Shown: positions 33,895 to 46,146 of the stretch, in pieces
How the letters are laid out: each line of letters begins with the position of its first letter
How positions within the stretch are numbered: the first letter of the stretch is position 1
Source: Brachypodium distachyon
Lineage: Eukaryota > Streptophyta > Magnoliopsida > Poales > Poaceae
Length of the DNA: 64,000 nt
Direction of reading: 5' to 3'
Assembly: GCF_000005505.3 (NCBI RefSeq)
Contig: NC_016135.3
Span: 4,302,001 to 4,366,000 of the forward strand
Notes under the pieces: model-generated
What the model was told of the DNA's origin: nothing
The model's database searches: none
What the model saw: only the letters and a program-made list of their open reading frames with translations
Translations under genes and position numbers: made by a program

Positions 33895-34165
33895 CCGCCC
33901 CCACCTTTCATGCCACGCCTTGGCCCGCATGTAAGGAAACAGGACCCGTTAAGCCCTGCCCGCTTGCGCTGCATCCTCGCAGCCCCACACGTCAGAACGC
34001 TGCTTCAACCCCACCTGTTTGGGTTGCACGCGGCCCACCCATCGGAGTCAAACAGTCAAGGCATCATGACCGTTAGCAGGTGCGTTGTGAGGGCATTTGC
34101 GAGGAATCAGAGAACGCACAAGTGTAGAAATGAGCACAGTTTCTAGCTTTGGGTAAATCTGAACA
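33895..34165. repeat. Right arm of long inverted repeat
   Basis: Counterpart of 25290-25560; both arms translate to the same ARNQRTHKCRNEHS string, so they are recent enough to align end to end. Confidence 0.8.
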
Positions 34166-34499
34166 CATTTTTTGTATGCCCGGGGCTATGGAACAAACTC
34201 TAGGTCCTGGCCTATTCTTTAGAGTTTGCTGGGATGGTCTTCTTGAGGCGGCGCGGCACGTTTCCAACCACAAATCTCCTCGGTTTCATCATCTTAACAC
34301 AGCTAATATCATCCTTCGTGGCGGGCGGGGCGAGCAGTAGCGACAAACAAGGCGGCGCACATGGCAAGCAGCTGCAGCGGCGGGCAGTTCGCGTGGCGAG
34401 CAGAAACGGCTGCCGCGGTGGGCTAGATGAGCATATTAGCGGTGGGCAGCATGCGCGGCAGCAGGCAGCGGCGGTGGGAATTTGGGACCTAGCTTCGAC

Positions 34500-35730
34500 C
34501 GGATGATTTTGTTTTTCGATTTTTTTGTCGAAGTTGGCCTTCGGCAAAGCCGCCTGCCATGTGGCCCGCCATTTACCTCCTTGCGGGCATGTATGTTATT
34601 TTTCTTTGTCGGAGGCCTGTTTTTGCCGGAGGTTGGTGTTGGCTCCGGGGATACGGGAGTATCCCGGATCCTAGGAGCGCGAGACGTGGCCCCACCATGT
34701 CAGCATTAGGCCCCCCGGGGACAGGGTACCCCGGGAACCGCCTTCCCGGGATTGTCTTCACGGGAAACTTGTGACTGTGCTCTCCTCCCTCGGGCCTGGA
34801 ATCGAAAGGCTCTGCAGGGGTGCCTGGTCTGGCACCGGGGGAGAGAATGCATCATTGCTTACCTCAGCCAGTCCTGGGAGGCTACTTTGGAGCCCACGAG
34901 CATGGGCTAGTACGAATCTGCCCGTTCAGAGGGCATCCTTGGGACTGCACGACTGTGATGTGACGATCGCCGGCGAGGACGACAGGCGGGACGCAGCAGG
35001 TCCCCTTTACCTTTTGACCGGCCAACTTCCATGCCGCGCCAGGACTATCACCGTTTCGGCCCAGACAGGGCCGAAAGCTTCTCTACGCCCTGGATCGGGT
35101 ACAGATCACTTTGGACAGGAGCCACATAGCAGGCGGACTGCTTCATGTTCATCTTGTAACGGGGATGTTTCCTTGTAGAAGCACGCATGCCGTGTGCCCA
35201 TTGTTCGCCACTGTGGTGACCCCTTGAACTATAAAAGCAGACCCAAGGCTTCCACTCAAAATTGTTGGCATCAGGGATAGAGCAGGCATAGGCAGTTCGG
35301 GTAGGAGGAGGGTTGGTGTTCCGACGGCCGGAGAAGAGCAGCGTCTGCTTCTCCCTCTTCCTCGGGCCGCCGTAGTTTAGGCTTCAGCTCGCCGCTCCGT
35401 CCACTTGTTGTAACCACTCTTTGTGCCATCCACCACCATCTATACACATAAAGCAGGACGTAGGGTATTACACCTTCGGGTTGTCCGAAGCTAGGTAAAT
35501 CGTCGGAGTCGAAGTCCTTACCGGTGAGGCTCGAAGCACTCTCCCCGCGCTCCACTCTACCTAAACAAAAAAGGGGTGCCCGTACTCCCGGTGTCTGCAT
35601 TCGCACACGCGGCAGTTGGCGTTCGGCAAAGTCCATGTTCACACCGATGCTCTTTGCCGAAGGGAATGAAGCCAAGCCGCCGGCAAAGGCAAATTTGCAT
35701 AAGATGGCAAAGCTAGGTTCTCCCGTAGTG
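34500..35730. mobile_element. CACTA relic split by a solo LTR
   Basis: The flanks of the solo LTR carry cttcggcaaag and ctttgccgaagg words (34536, 35622, 35652), the subterminal motif of many grass CACTA elements. The right end is probably ctcccgtagtg at 35730, that is CACTACGGGAG in reverse. The left CACTA terminus was not found; 34166-34500 holds GC-rich sequence with nothing identified. Confidence 0.5.
34637..35614 (+). repeat. Solo LTR (Gypsy-type), 978 bp
   Basis: Starts TGTTGGCTCC and ends CGCGGCA, flanked by direct repeats gttgg (34632-34636, 35615-35619). Inside, a TATA box ctataaaagc at 35229-35238 is followed about 220 bp later by agcaggacgtagggtattacacc, the same U5-type text found in the Gypsy B hairpin. 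No internal retrotransposon sequence adjoins it, so it is an LTR-LTR recombination product. Confidence 0.8.
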
Positions 35731-35984
35731 TCCAACGCTGATCCATCGATCCCTACAACACTGAAGTAATATATTCTCATCTCAAATTAATTGTTATCCA
35801 ATCTGTCTGAACAACAAGTAGTATAAGTAGGTAGTTTTGAACACCGTGGGGAGTTATTCGATCGAATGTTCCAATAACAAACCGTAGATCTGCGCGCTCA
35901 CGTCTATAGCTCTTAAAAAAGAACTACCTTTTAACACTTGGGGCAAGGAAGCGCGGATGTGTGGCTGTTTAAATAACTAATGTA

Positions 35985-36203
35985 CCCACTCAGTCCACGT
36001 ATAAGTGTATTTATGAGTTTTGTACTAAATCAAAGATATTAAATTTTGAGTAACTTTATTGAAAAATGTAGTATCACTACATCCATTTCGAAATGTAGTT
36101 TTATAATATCAATTTGATGGTGTTGCTACTTTTTTCAACAAAATTGGTCAAACCTAATTTTTTTACATAGGACGAAACCTCACACTTATCTGTGACAGAG
36201 CAG
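35985..36203. mobile_element. Degenerate Stowaway-like MITE in the WAK promoter
   Basis: Left end CCCACTCAGTCCACGTATAAG and right end ACTTATCTGTGACAGAGCAG are inverted matches and lie between TA dinucleotides. It ends about 90 bp before the WAK start codon. Confidence 0.55.
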
Positions 36204-36290
36204 TAGTAGGTGCTAGTTTCTGGATCTACATATATATGAACCGTCGTATAGGAGGCCCGAGCCGTCACAACCATTTAATTAGCATTAGCC

Positions 36291-39200
36291 ATGCCAGCGC
36301 TCCTCCGAGTTATCTGCTATGCGGCGCTGCTCGCCGCCGCTGTGTCCAGCGCGTCGCCTCCGCCACAGGCGGCGGGGCCGAACTGCCCTACCAAGTGCGG
36401 GGACGTAGACATCCTTTACCCATTCGGAATCGGCCCCGGGTGCTCACTGCCGGGCTTCAAACTCACGTGCGACACGACGACGAACCCTCCGAGCCTGCTC
36501 ACGGGCAACGTCAAGGTAGTAAACATCACGCTGGAGACGGCGCAGATGGTCGCCTACACCTTCCTGACCTACACCTGCAGCTTCCCGGTCAGCAAAAACG
36601 AATCGATCCGGACGACCAAGGACATGGCGTTGAAACTCGATTCCCCACTAGTGCTCTCGCCGGCGGACAACGTGTTCACGGCCGTCGGATGCAGCTCCAT
36701 CGCCGTGCTCCAAGGCCGGGGACGGGGCCGTGGTCGGAGTCGGCGCTACAACCGCTCCGAGTACCTCACTGGCTGCATCACGTCTTGCGGCAGTGTGAAC
36801 GACACCGGGGAAGACGGCACGCCGTGCCGCGGACACGGCTGCTGCGAGGCGCCGCTAACGCCCGGTCTCAGCCAAGTTAGTTTGACCTGGAACAAAGGCT
36901 TCCGTCGGGTGACAGACAACTGGTGCCAATACGCCTTCATAGCCGCCAAAGGCTGGTACGTGCTCCTTCTTCACCAGGTGGCCATTATAAACTTTTCTGT
37001 TTTCATTTCATCTCCGCTTCTTTCCTCGTAATATTATCAATTCTAAGATGGAATATAATCATTTCGACACAAAATTAAAATTTATTCAAGCTAAGTGTTC
37101 AAAAATAGCATTTTATTCCTCGCTAAAAAAGAGCATTTTATTGTTGGAGGACAACCTTGATTGTGGGGGCCTAATTGAATATATTAAAAAGGTTAGTAGT
37201 GCACGTATACCTAAATAGGATAGTTTAAAAATCAGGTATGCCAATTATTGTGAATTATTTATCAGAAATATAAGACAAAATAATTTTGCTCATCCCAACA
37301 CGTGATGGACGGTTGATATAGTACATTGTGTTGGACCCATGTCCAATAGAAGATTAATGTGGTTCGATGTTCATCTATAGGTATACAGGATGTTTTTTTT
37401 CTGTGAAAAGGTCCACCGATCTATTAATAATCATCAATAGTAGTATACAAACATAGGTTAAATTGCTCGTAGGTGATGTGCATCTCGCCCAAAAATACTT
37501 TTAAGTCTAACTCATGTGCAGCTGACACACAGAAAACTCAAATGCATATTAAGATCGAGTCTTGATGTACAACTCCCACACACAAAAAAGCTCAATTGCA
37601 TATTAGGAAAGAGGTGACGAACCCTTATTTCAGTTAAAATTATGTGCCATGGTTCACCCTGACTTGTTACACTATCACAAGGTTTACATCATTTAAGAAT
37701 ATTGCACGGTTATAACTGGTAATTGGTCCGACCCATGTAAGGGCGAAAACGGATCGAATTCGGTCGGATATATAGTACCCATACCATATCATATTCCGTA
37801 TTTTTTTATCAGATTCGGAAACGATACGGATGCGGAAATGATTTTTTATCAGATTCGGAAATGATACGGATGCGGAAACAAATATGGTACGGTAGCAAAG
37901 CATTGACCGGAAACGGATAATGATGGGCGGATATATAATACGTACATAGTAGTTGTAATTAATAAGTTCATAATCATTTATTGTACCCAAACACAAACCA
38001 TGGCTAATATCACAAACATACACACACTCATACTAATATGCACACACTGGAAATTCAAGCATCAGTGTAGTAGTATACACACCGGAAGTTGAAGCATAGA
38101 TGCAAAAAGTAAAAAGGGTCAATATCCGACTTATGAGTGTCGGATTAGCCGATCGTAATTGTGGATAATTTGGTACCGCCAGATAAGGCCCTTACCATAT
38201 TCTATATCATATCCGACCAGATAGTTATTTATTTTCACGTATCCTATATAGTCAGATTCGGTCGTAATTATCCTAACTAATATCACCCTTGTACCCTTCA
38301 TGGGAACCATAATAAGATGCCAGCTCAGAAGGTTAAACATGCATGGAGTTTTTTTCTCCCTATCGGGTACACCTGATGCTTATCCCACCTGCACTAGGTT
38401 ACTAAACCGTATAAAACTAACTTCGTGCTTGCTTCTCCATCGGAGTAAGCATCAAGCGTGTCATCTCATGGTTGTAAGTTCTCAGTGTGGTCTGTATGTT
38501 ATTTCCCTACTTCCTACTCTTTTTGAGTAAAATACACCACACTAGTTCATGAACTCGGCAAAAGTGAACACTTTAGTCCACGAAATCGGAAAACGCACAC
38601 TTAAACCGCTAAATTAGGACTAATGTGTCACTTTAGTCTAAAAACGGTTCGTCGAGGCTTAAATACGCCACGTGGCCACCACGTCAGCTTCGTCCAAGCC
38701 CGCGGGAAGCTACTCGGTTTTTTCAGGATTTTTTTTGCAAAATCAGCATGCCCGGCTGCTCGCGAGGGGCAAAGCGGCCGCGTCCAGACGGGGATCTTTG
38801 GGCCCTGAGAACCGTGTCGTTGCAGCCGCCGCCTCGCCTAAGGTTGCTATCAAGCGCACAATGCTTAATTTTGATGAGAGGACGCCGGTGAAGGGGTCAC
38901 CGAAGCTGACGTGGCGGAATTAAGCCTCGCCGAACCGTTTTTGGACTAAAGTGACACAGTAGTCCCAATTTAGGGATTTAAGTGTGCGTTTTCCGAATTC
39001 GTGGACTAAAATGTTCACTTTTTCGAGTTCATGGACTCATGATGTATTTTACTCATTCTTTTTTACGGCACAAGGAAGATGACATGAAAACCAACAAAAC
39101 ATTGCGGTTTAGTAAGCTGAGACATGTCAGAAAGCATGTCAGGTACAGCGGGTAGGGAGAAAAAACCTGACATATTTATGTTTCCGAGTTGGCAACACGG

Positions 39201-42200
39201 TCAGGCCTGACCAAAATTTTAAATAAGCTAAACCTCAACTAAATATAGAAGTATATATGTGGTCAGAGGCTGAAGGTTTCAACCACCTTTTTAAAAAAGA
39301 AAATATAAAACTTTATACTTATATTCCAATATCTCAGGAACTTAAAGTGCGCGGATGAGCAGGCTACTCGATGAAAACTATTTTTCCAAAAACTCGAGCA
39401 CGCGCGTGCTACCCATAGGGGGACAAGCACGTGCTATGAATTAGTTTTCGATTTGTTTAAACTCTAGAAAAAAATGTAGGCGCAATTTTGATGCCACGTC
39501 CTTTTGTATTTACTCTTATTCTATTGAAGCCTAGCAATTATATAGAAGTTACCTCTTAGGGTGGCTATATGCTAATGTATTCCTTGAAATCTGAGATTTA
39601 AGTTCTTAGACCAAGGGTCCTAATTTTCACAATTTTGGTTGGATAGTTGTTTTCTACTCCCTCTGTCCCATATTATCTGATTAAAATTTGTTCAAATATG
39701 GATGTATTCATGACTAAAAAGCGTCTAAATACTTGTAATAAAGAGTCACTTAATATGGGAGGAAGTATAATTTTTAAAAGTTTTATTTCATTGATCACCA
39801 TGTTTACCACATGGAATGATTTTTGGAAATTGAAATTGTGTACATGTTGATCTAGTTCTGTTTCTTCGTGAGTGCAGCATTTAACCGCTTTGCTTTTTAT
39901 GAACCAAAGTGTTATTTTCCATATATACCGCGGCGTATTCAGATTTGGACCGCTGTCATACACCTGATGATCGACAACCCTCCTCGTCACCTATATTTTG
40001 CTAAAACAAAGAAAGAGATCACGGACGGGAAAATAAAAAATACTTCCTCCGTTTTATAATTCTTGCATGTCTCAAATTTGCCCAAAAAAGAATGTATCTA
40101 TTTTAAAAAACGTGAAGATACATATAATATTTCGACAAGAATTATGAAACGGAGTAACTATCGTAGAGAAAATAGGACGGAGAGGCGGTAGAGGTTGGTT
40201 CCGTGTGATCACGCAAAATCAGTGTAAGTACTGTCTGATGTGATGTCCAGGAGGTGTAACATATACGTAATCGTCATCAGCCATCCACCAACTTTATTCA
40301 GGTCTCGACATCAGCCATCCACCAACCAGAGAAGAACTAGCAACCTGAGTTCCTATATAAAAATATGAGTAGCATTAGCACGGGACAAGGACACTGCAAG
40401 GAACAAATGCAGCTAGTACATATACACTTTTTGATGGTCTGAAACTCTGAATATTTATGCACGTTACTATAAAACACTACTTTACTTACAGGTAAAGACA
40501 GGCAAAATAGGACACTCTCTCAAACAGAGTTTGTCTATGGTTATAAAACATTGTTTATATACCGGTAATTTGGACGAGACTCTGAAGTTAAACTAACTTC
40601 CACCTAAATCTTAATGCTAGACTAGTTCACAACTTGGATACTGTGCCTTGAATTGCAAGTTTTCCACGAAGCTAGCTCCACCCAAAGTCTTGGCCAACCA
40701 ATACTGAGCTGCCGCAAGGCTTCCTCTCGTGGGTGGAGCTTATATGTCATACTCCAAGACGTTTATGAATTTATTAGAGAGTGCCCAACTCTAAAGGACT
40801 GCGACATTTCACAGTGAAACTCGTCCATGTGTGTGTTCTTCCAAAGATGCTTTGCAGCACAACATGTCTGTTTTGAAAAAACACTGAGAACTTATTAAGA
40901 TAAACATCAACTTGCCATGCAGATTATGAGAGTATTGTTAAGATTAATCTTGATTATGAGTCCTATTAGAGTTAGGACAACGAAGAGTAGCAATTAGTGT
41001 CCGCATGTGTTTCAGTCCTGGTTGATTTAGGTATTGCTTGGATGTGTGTGTCCCCGAGTAGTAGTCTTTAGGTGCGTTTAGGTGCTTGCTGTGTACAAAC
41101 GTGAGTTTGTGTTCGAGTAGGTTTAGGTGTTCCGGCTGTGCGTGTGCACACACACACGCGCGAGGGTAGCTTGTAATCAGGTCGTGGATTTGTGAGAAAG
41201 AAATAAAGACAAAAATAGAGAGCACGATACGCGTCCTTGGTCAAATAATTGTGTGATCGTTTATGCGTGTGCGTCTTCATGTTTTTATCTTTGGGCAAAC
41301 CCAACATTTGGTATCAGAGCCAGGTCCAAGATTTGAAGACGCGCTTGCCCCGGGGTGACGATGTGCTAGTGCCTCGGGGCGGGCATCGATGGCGGAGCGG
41401 CGTCCCTGGATCAGGGTGGCGATCTGCGGTTGTGCAATGGAGTAGCGTGGAGTGGATTGGATCGAGTTATCATCGAGGTGGGCCGATCTTCCAATAACGG
41501 GAGATCATAATACTGATCGCCGGAAAGTACTCGGCATCAGGGCAAACTGTTGTCGGCAAGCTCGTGAGGAGTTATGTGTTTTAGCGTCAGCATCCGTGAA
41601 TCGTGGTTGTGTCCAAGTGCTCGTCGGTGTGAGGCTCTGTTGTAGCGGAAGTGCGTCACGGTCAAAGGTTGTCTGGTATGGTCTGTCATCGGAGCAAGAG
41701 ATCGACGTACGTGCAGATGAGGTGGCATGTGGTCATCTGCGTGTCTCCGCGAGAAGATCAAGCTTGGCGTGTAGTGGGATCATGACCAGTTTAGTTGAGT
41801 TCCTGCGTGAGATTAATGGTGTGTGTAATCTACACGTAGCGCGCGAGATGTGTCCGCGTGGGCTGGTAGTCCGGATCATGGGTTGAGTTGAGTCGACGAG
41901 TGGTGAATCTGAAGAGAGAGCGAAAAGCAGGGAAAACATGGAAGACACCAACTTTAAGATTAGGGGAAGAATGTTAAGATCAATCTTGATTATGAGTCCT
42001 ATTAGAGTTAGGACAATGAGGAGGAGCAATTAGTGTCCGCATGTGTTTCAGTCCTAGTTGATTTAGGTATTGCTTGGACGTGTGTGTCCCCGAGCAGTAG
42101 TAGTCTTTAGGTGCTTGCGTTTACAAACGTGAGTTTGTGTTCGAGTAGGTTTAGGTGTTCCGGCTGTGCGTGTGTGTATACACACACACCCGAGGGCCGT

Positions 42201-45200
42201 AGCTTGTAATCAAGTCGTGGATTTGTGAGAAAAAAATAAAGAGAAAAATAGAAGACACGATACGCGTACTTGTCAAATAATTGTGTGATCGTTTTTGCGT
42301 GTGCGTCTTCATGTCTTGATCTTTGGACAAATCTAACAATTATTGCATCCTCAAGGAGTGGTATTTTTCACAAAAGAAAGATATAAGTATCAGTTGACCA
42401 ACAACTTGCCTCGCACTTCTACTTCATAGGATCTCTGATCAAATAGCGTGGGTTGCCACTCGGTATAAATCATATTGTCGGTCTCACATACCCATCCACT
42501 TCGATGCATTTGTTTATAAACCCTCGTAAAAGGATCTGCAATAATTTTACATATTTGGATATAAGGCGCAATCGGTGCAAAAATCTCGAAGTAGGAATCA
42601 AACGGTGAGATAGTTCAAAGCTGGGGCTTGTACAAGTAAAAACATCCACACTCATAATCCAATGCCAATAGCCACAGAATTTCTCGTTTTTCCAACATAC
42701 TGTAGTCTCCTCTTCACATGCAACGATGACTTCATATTATCCTTGGAACTATTCACCTTAGACAATCAATGTTCATTGCATAGCCGGTACGGCCGTACGG
42801 GTTTTTCAAACACATGCATGTCATCAGGAGATAATGAAGCAAACCTGCTCCAACTACCATGTTGTCGACTGATTTGAGTTCTCCTTCCATTGTTGACCTC
42901 ATTAAGATGGTACTAAACACATATGCACTTTTGGTCTTACTCTCGTCAACATCAGATTTCCAGTTTCATTCACTTTAACCTTCTAGTACCCTTGGATACT
43001 CGGTCTAGTGAATACAATAACTCGTATTGCATTTTAGATAGTGCATCACTCTCTCAAGAGAATGCCAATGATCAACTCCCATATTTGAAACAAATCGTCT
43101 CAGTTTTCTCACAACAAATGAGATATCAGACCTCATGGCACTAACTAAATACATAAGCGAGCCAAAGATTTGAGAGTATATCAATTATTCTCTAGCAATC
43201 TTTCGATTCTTTCGAAGCAGCACACTAAGATCATATGGTGTTGAAGAAGATTTGCAGTCGATCTAACCAAAGCAACTCAAGACCTAAATAACATAGTGAT
43301 GAAATGGGATAATCCCACCATGATCGTCTCTCAACAGGTTGACGTTCAACACAACTTCAGCAACTCCTAGATCTTTCATCTCAAAGCAACGGGATAAGAA
43401 ATGCCTGACTCCTCGATCACACTAAGGTTGGTCTCGTAGATCAGTATGCCATCAACAAACAAAGGATAACTCCCTTGTCAGCTTCGTTTACAACAAAGCC
43501 TGCGGTAGTTAAAGTCATTTCGAACTTCTCATGCCATTGCTTAGATACCTGCTTAAGACCCTGCAAAGATTTTAACAACTCGCCCATCCTTTCCTGTTCT
43601 AGCGGTTCCATGTACATTTCATCGTTGAATTCTCCCTATAGAAAAGTTGTCTCAACGTCCATTTGATAAATGAGAAGACTGTGTGAGCACTACTGCAGAA
43701 CAGGCGACCAATGACAGTTCAAAATCGCCCTTAGTGGTGGTTGTCGAAACTGCCACCGGAGAGCTCCTGGACCACTGCTTGCAGCCTCCCCCTCCCATTT
43801 GTGCCAACCCTCCGCTAGCGCCCTTGATGCACGGCATCAACGCGGAGGAGAACTAGACCATGTGGATATCATGGGAGTCCACGCGTGCAGTCTCATGTTT
43901 ACTTACATGGAGCTCGCGTGGGGCCATGGAGCGTCCGTGGAGGAGTCTCCTCCGACTTCGAGCTAGTTCGCTGGCGACGCTGCGGCCTAGTTGAATTTAT
44001 TTTGCTTTAGAATTAAATATTAGATCGAATGTTTTATGAACTTTGATCAAATTACTATAATATGTCATTGCGAACTTGTTTTTTTTTTCGAATTTGTGTG
44101 GTAATCTTTAATGTTTCTATTCTGGCGGCTCCTGGCATGTGAACCGCCACTGGTACATCACTGGCTGTCCAGCAATTGGAGCCTCATCCTCCAGTGGTGG
44201 CTCAGTAAACGCAAACCGCCACTGACGGAGCTGCCGATGGGGTAGCCTCCAATGGCGGTCAAAGTTTTGAAAAGCCAGAAACGACACTGGAGGTGAACCC
44301 ATTATTGATTGTTATGTTAGGTTTGCTCAAAGATCAGTCACATGAAGACGCACACGATCGAAAATTTATTTAGCCAGAGGCACCTGTCGTGTTTCTTTTT
44401 TTCTTTATTTTTCAAAACCCACAACCTTACAAGCTTATCCTTACAACCTGCAGCCATCGATGTGTACATATACACATCCTCTCCTAGCTACAAACCTACA
44501 CGGACTATAGTTTCATGCAAACTCCTACACGGACTCAAACTAAGCTAGCACTACTAGTTAAGTAATAATTCCCTGATACAAACTCTTGTAGCACTCGGAC
44601 TGACCTACCTTGATTAAGGAAAAATTATTTTCAACAATCTCCCCCTAATCTTTACTTGCTGTCTCCTCATGCTCCCCTTGAACTTGACTCTCCGCAGCTT
44701 CACGACTCGTCGACTACACTCAACGTATGATCCAGACTCCCGGTCACGCTAGCTTTCGTATGGACTACACCATCCACACCTAGCCCAATAAGTGCTAGCT
44801 AAACCCATAGCTCCACGTAGAGACATGTCCTCATTGAAAAGACTCACCTTCACTGGTTACCACCCCACTATACGCTTGAGCTTCTGTCTTCTCGCTGAGA
44901 CACACAGATGACACCCGCCACCTTGTCTGCACGCACGTCTTCGCCCTCAGTGATACACCTCACCGGACAGCCCTTCGACTGTGACGCACTTCCCCTGCAA
45001 CATAGTCTCACACCGACGAGCACTTGGACACCACCATGACACACAGACGCTGACATGGACGTACATACACAGCTTGACCCAATGTCGAGTACTTTCCGAC
45101 GATCAGGATGATCTCCCGTTACTAGAAGATCAGTCCACTACGAAGATAGTCCTATCTGATCTGTACAACCACCGATTGCCCGATCCGATCCGCTGAACAC

Positions 45201-46111
45201 CTCTTTGCGCACCGATTGACCGCTCTTACCCGCGGACGCCGTTCCGCCACCGTTGCCCGCCCCGAGGCGCTAGCACATCGCCTCCCCAGGGCAAGCACGT
45301 ATTCAAATCATTGACCTCGCTCTGATACCAAATGTTAGGTTTGCCCAAAGATCAGTCACATGAAGACGCACACAATCGGGAATTATTTGACCAGAGGCAC
45401 CTGTCGTGCCTCTCTTTTTCTTTATTTCTCAAAACCCACAACCTTACAAGCTTATCCTTACAAGCTGCAGCCATCCATGCGTATATATACACATCCTCTC
45501 CTAGCTACAAACCTACACGGACTAGGACTCAAACTAAACTAGCACTACTAGTTAAGTACTAACTCCCTAATACTAACTCTTGTAGCACTCGGACTGACCT
45601 ACCTTGATTAAGGAAAGATTATTTCCAACATGTTAGCCTGGCTGCCACTCAAGGATGGCAAAGGGATTTGCCTGGAGTCCCCGTTCGTCTTTTAGTGACG
45701 GATATCCATTTGGCTAGCGGAAACCGCCACTGGAAGGGGGGCGGAAGAGGCCCATTCTATAGTAGTAGAGGCAGCAAATGGGAAGCAGCAGTGCCCTAAT
45801 GGTGGTCAGTCTGGCCACATCTGAATAGTGGCGGCTGGATCTCGTGGCTTTGAATAATGATGATAAAGCAAACGATCTAGCAATTTTCTTTAATATACAC
45901 AATACTGCCCTGGAGTATCATATTAGCACCTTTCATGAATATACACAATATCATATTGCCCTGGAGTACAACAATATGTAGAGAACCAGCCATGCAAGGC
46001 GGGGGTAGCTCTGGTGGCTATAATTTCATACAAGCTGTTATGTTATATGTCCCTATGTTATATGTATTCTAGTGTCATCATACACTATTGCATATGATAT
46101 ATGTATGCAAT

Positions 46112-46146
<35 letters not shown>

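Larger units (their letters stand above)
25290..34165. mobile_element. 8.9-kb segment bounded by long inverted repeats (Mutator-like)
   Basis: The long terminal inverted repeats (270 bp or more), with GC-rich gacaggtggg units running into 5'-UTR-like sequence, fit Mutator-like elements, whose TIRs are long and carry promoters. I see no transposase. Inside are the intact-looking four-exon gene (26358-28301), diverged tandem duplications and younger insertions. The exact ends and a 9-bp target duplication were not resolved, so a pair of unrelated inverted insertions remains possible. Confidence 0.5.

Noticed and set aside
36236..36880. 214-codon frame overlapping WAK exon 1
   Set aside because: Out of frame with the WAK domain and made of Arg/His/Pro-rich text; the WAK frame has a signal peptide and domain motifs.
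39064..39656. Possible additional MITE between the Mutator-type element and the Stowaway
   Set aside because: No paired termini or target duplication could be found.
41452..41886. ORF in the interior of small LTR element copy 1
   Set aside because: Similar text exists in copy 3 but with indels and stops, and no gag or pol motif; treated as non-coding.
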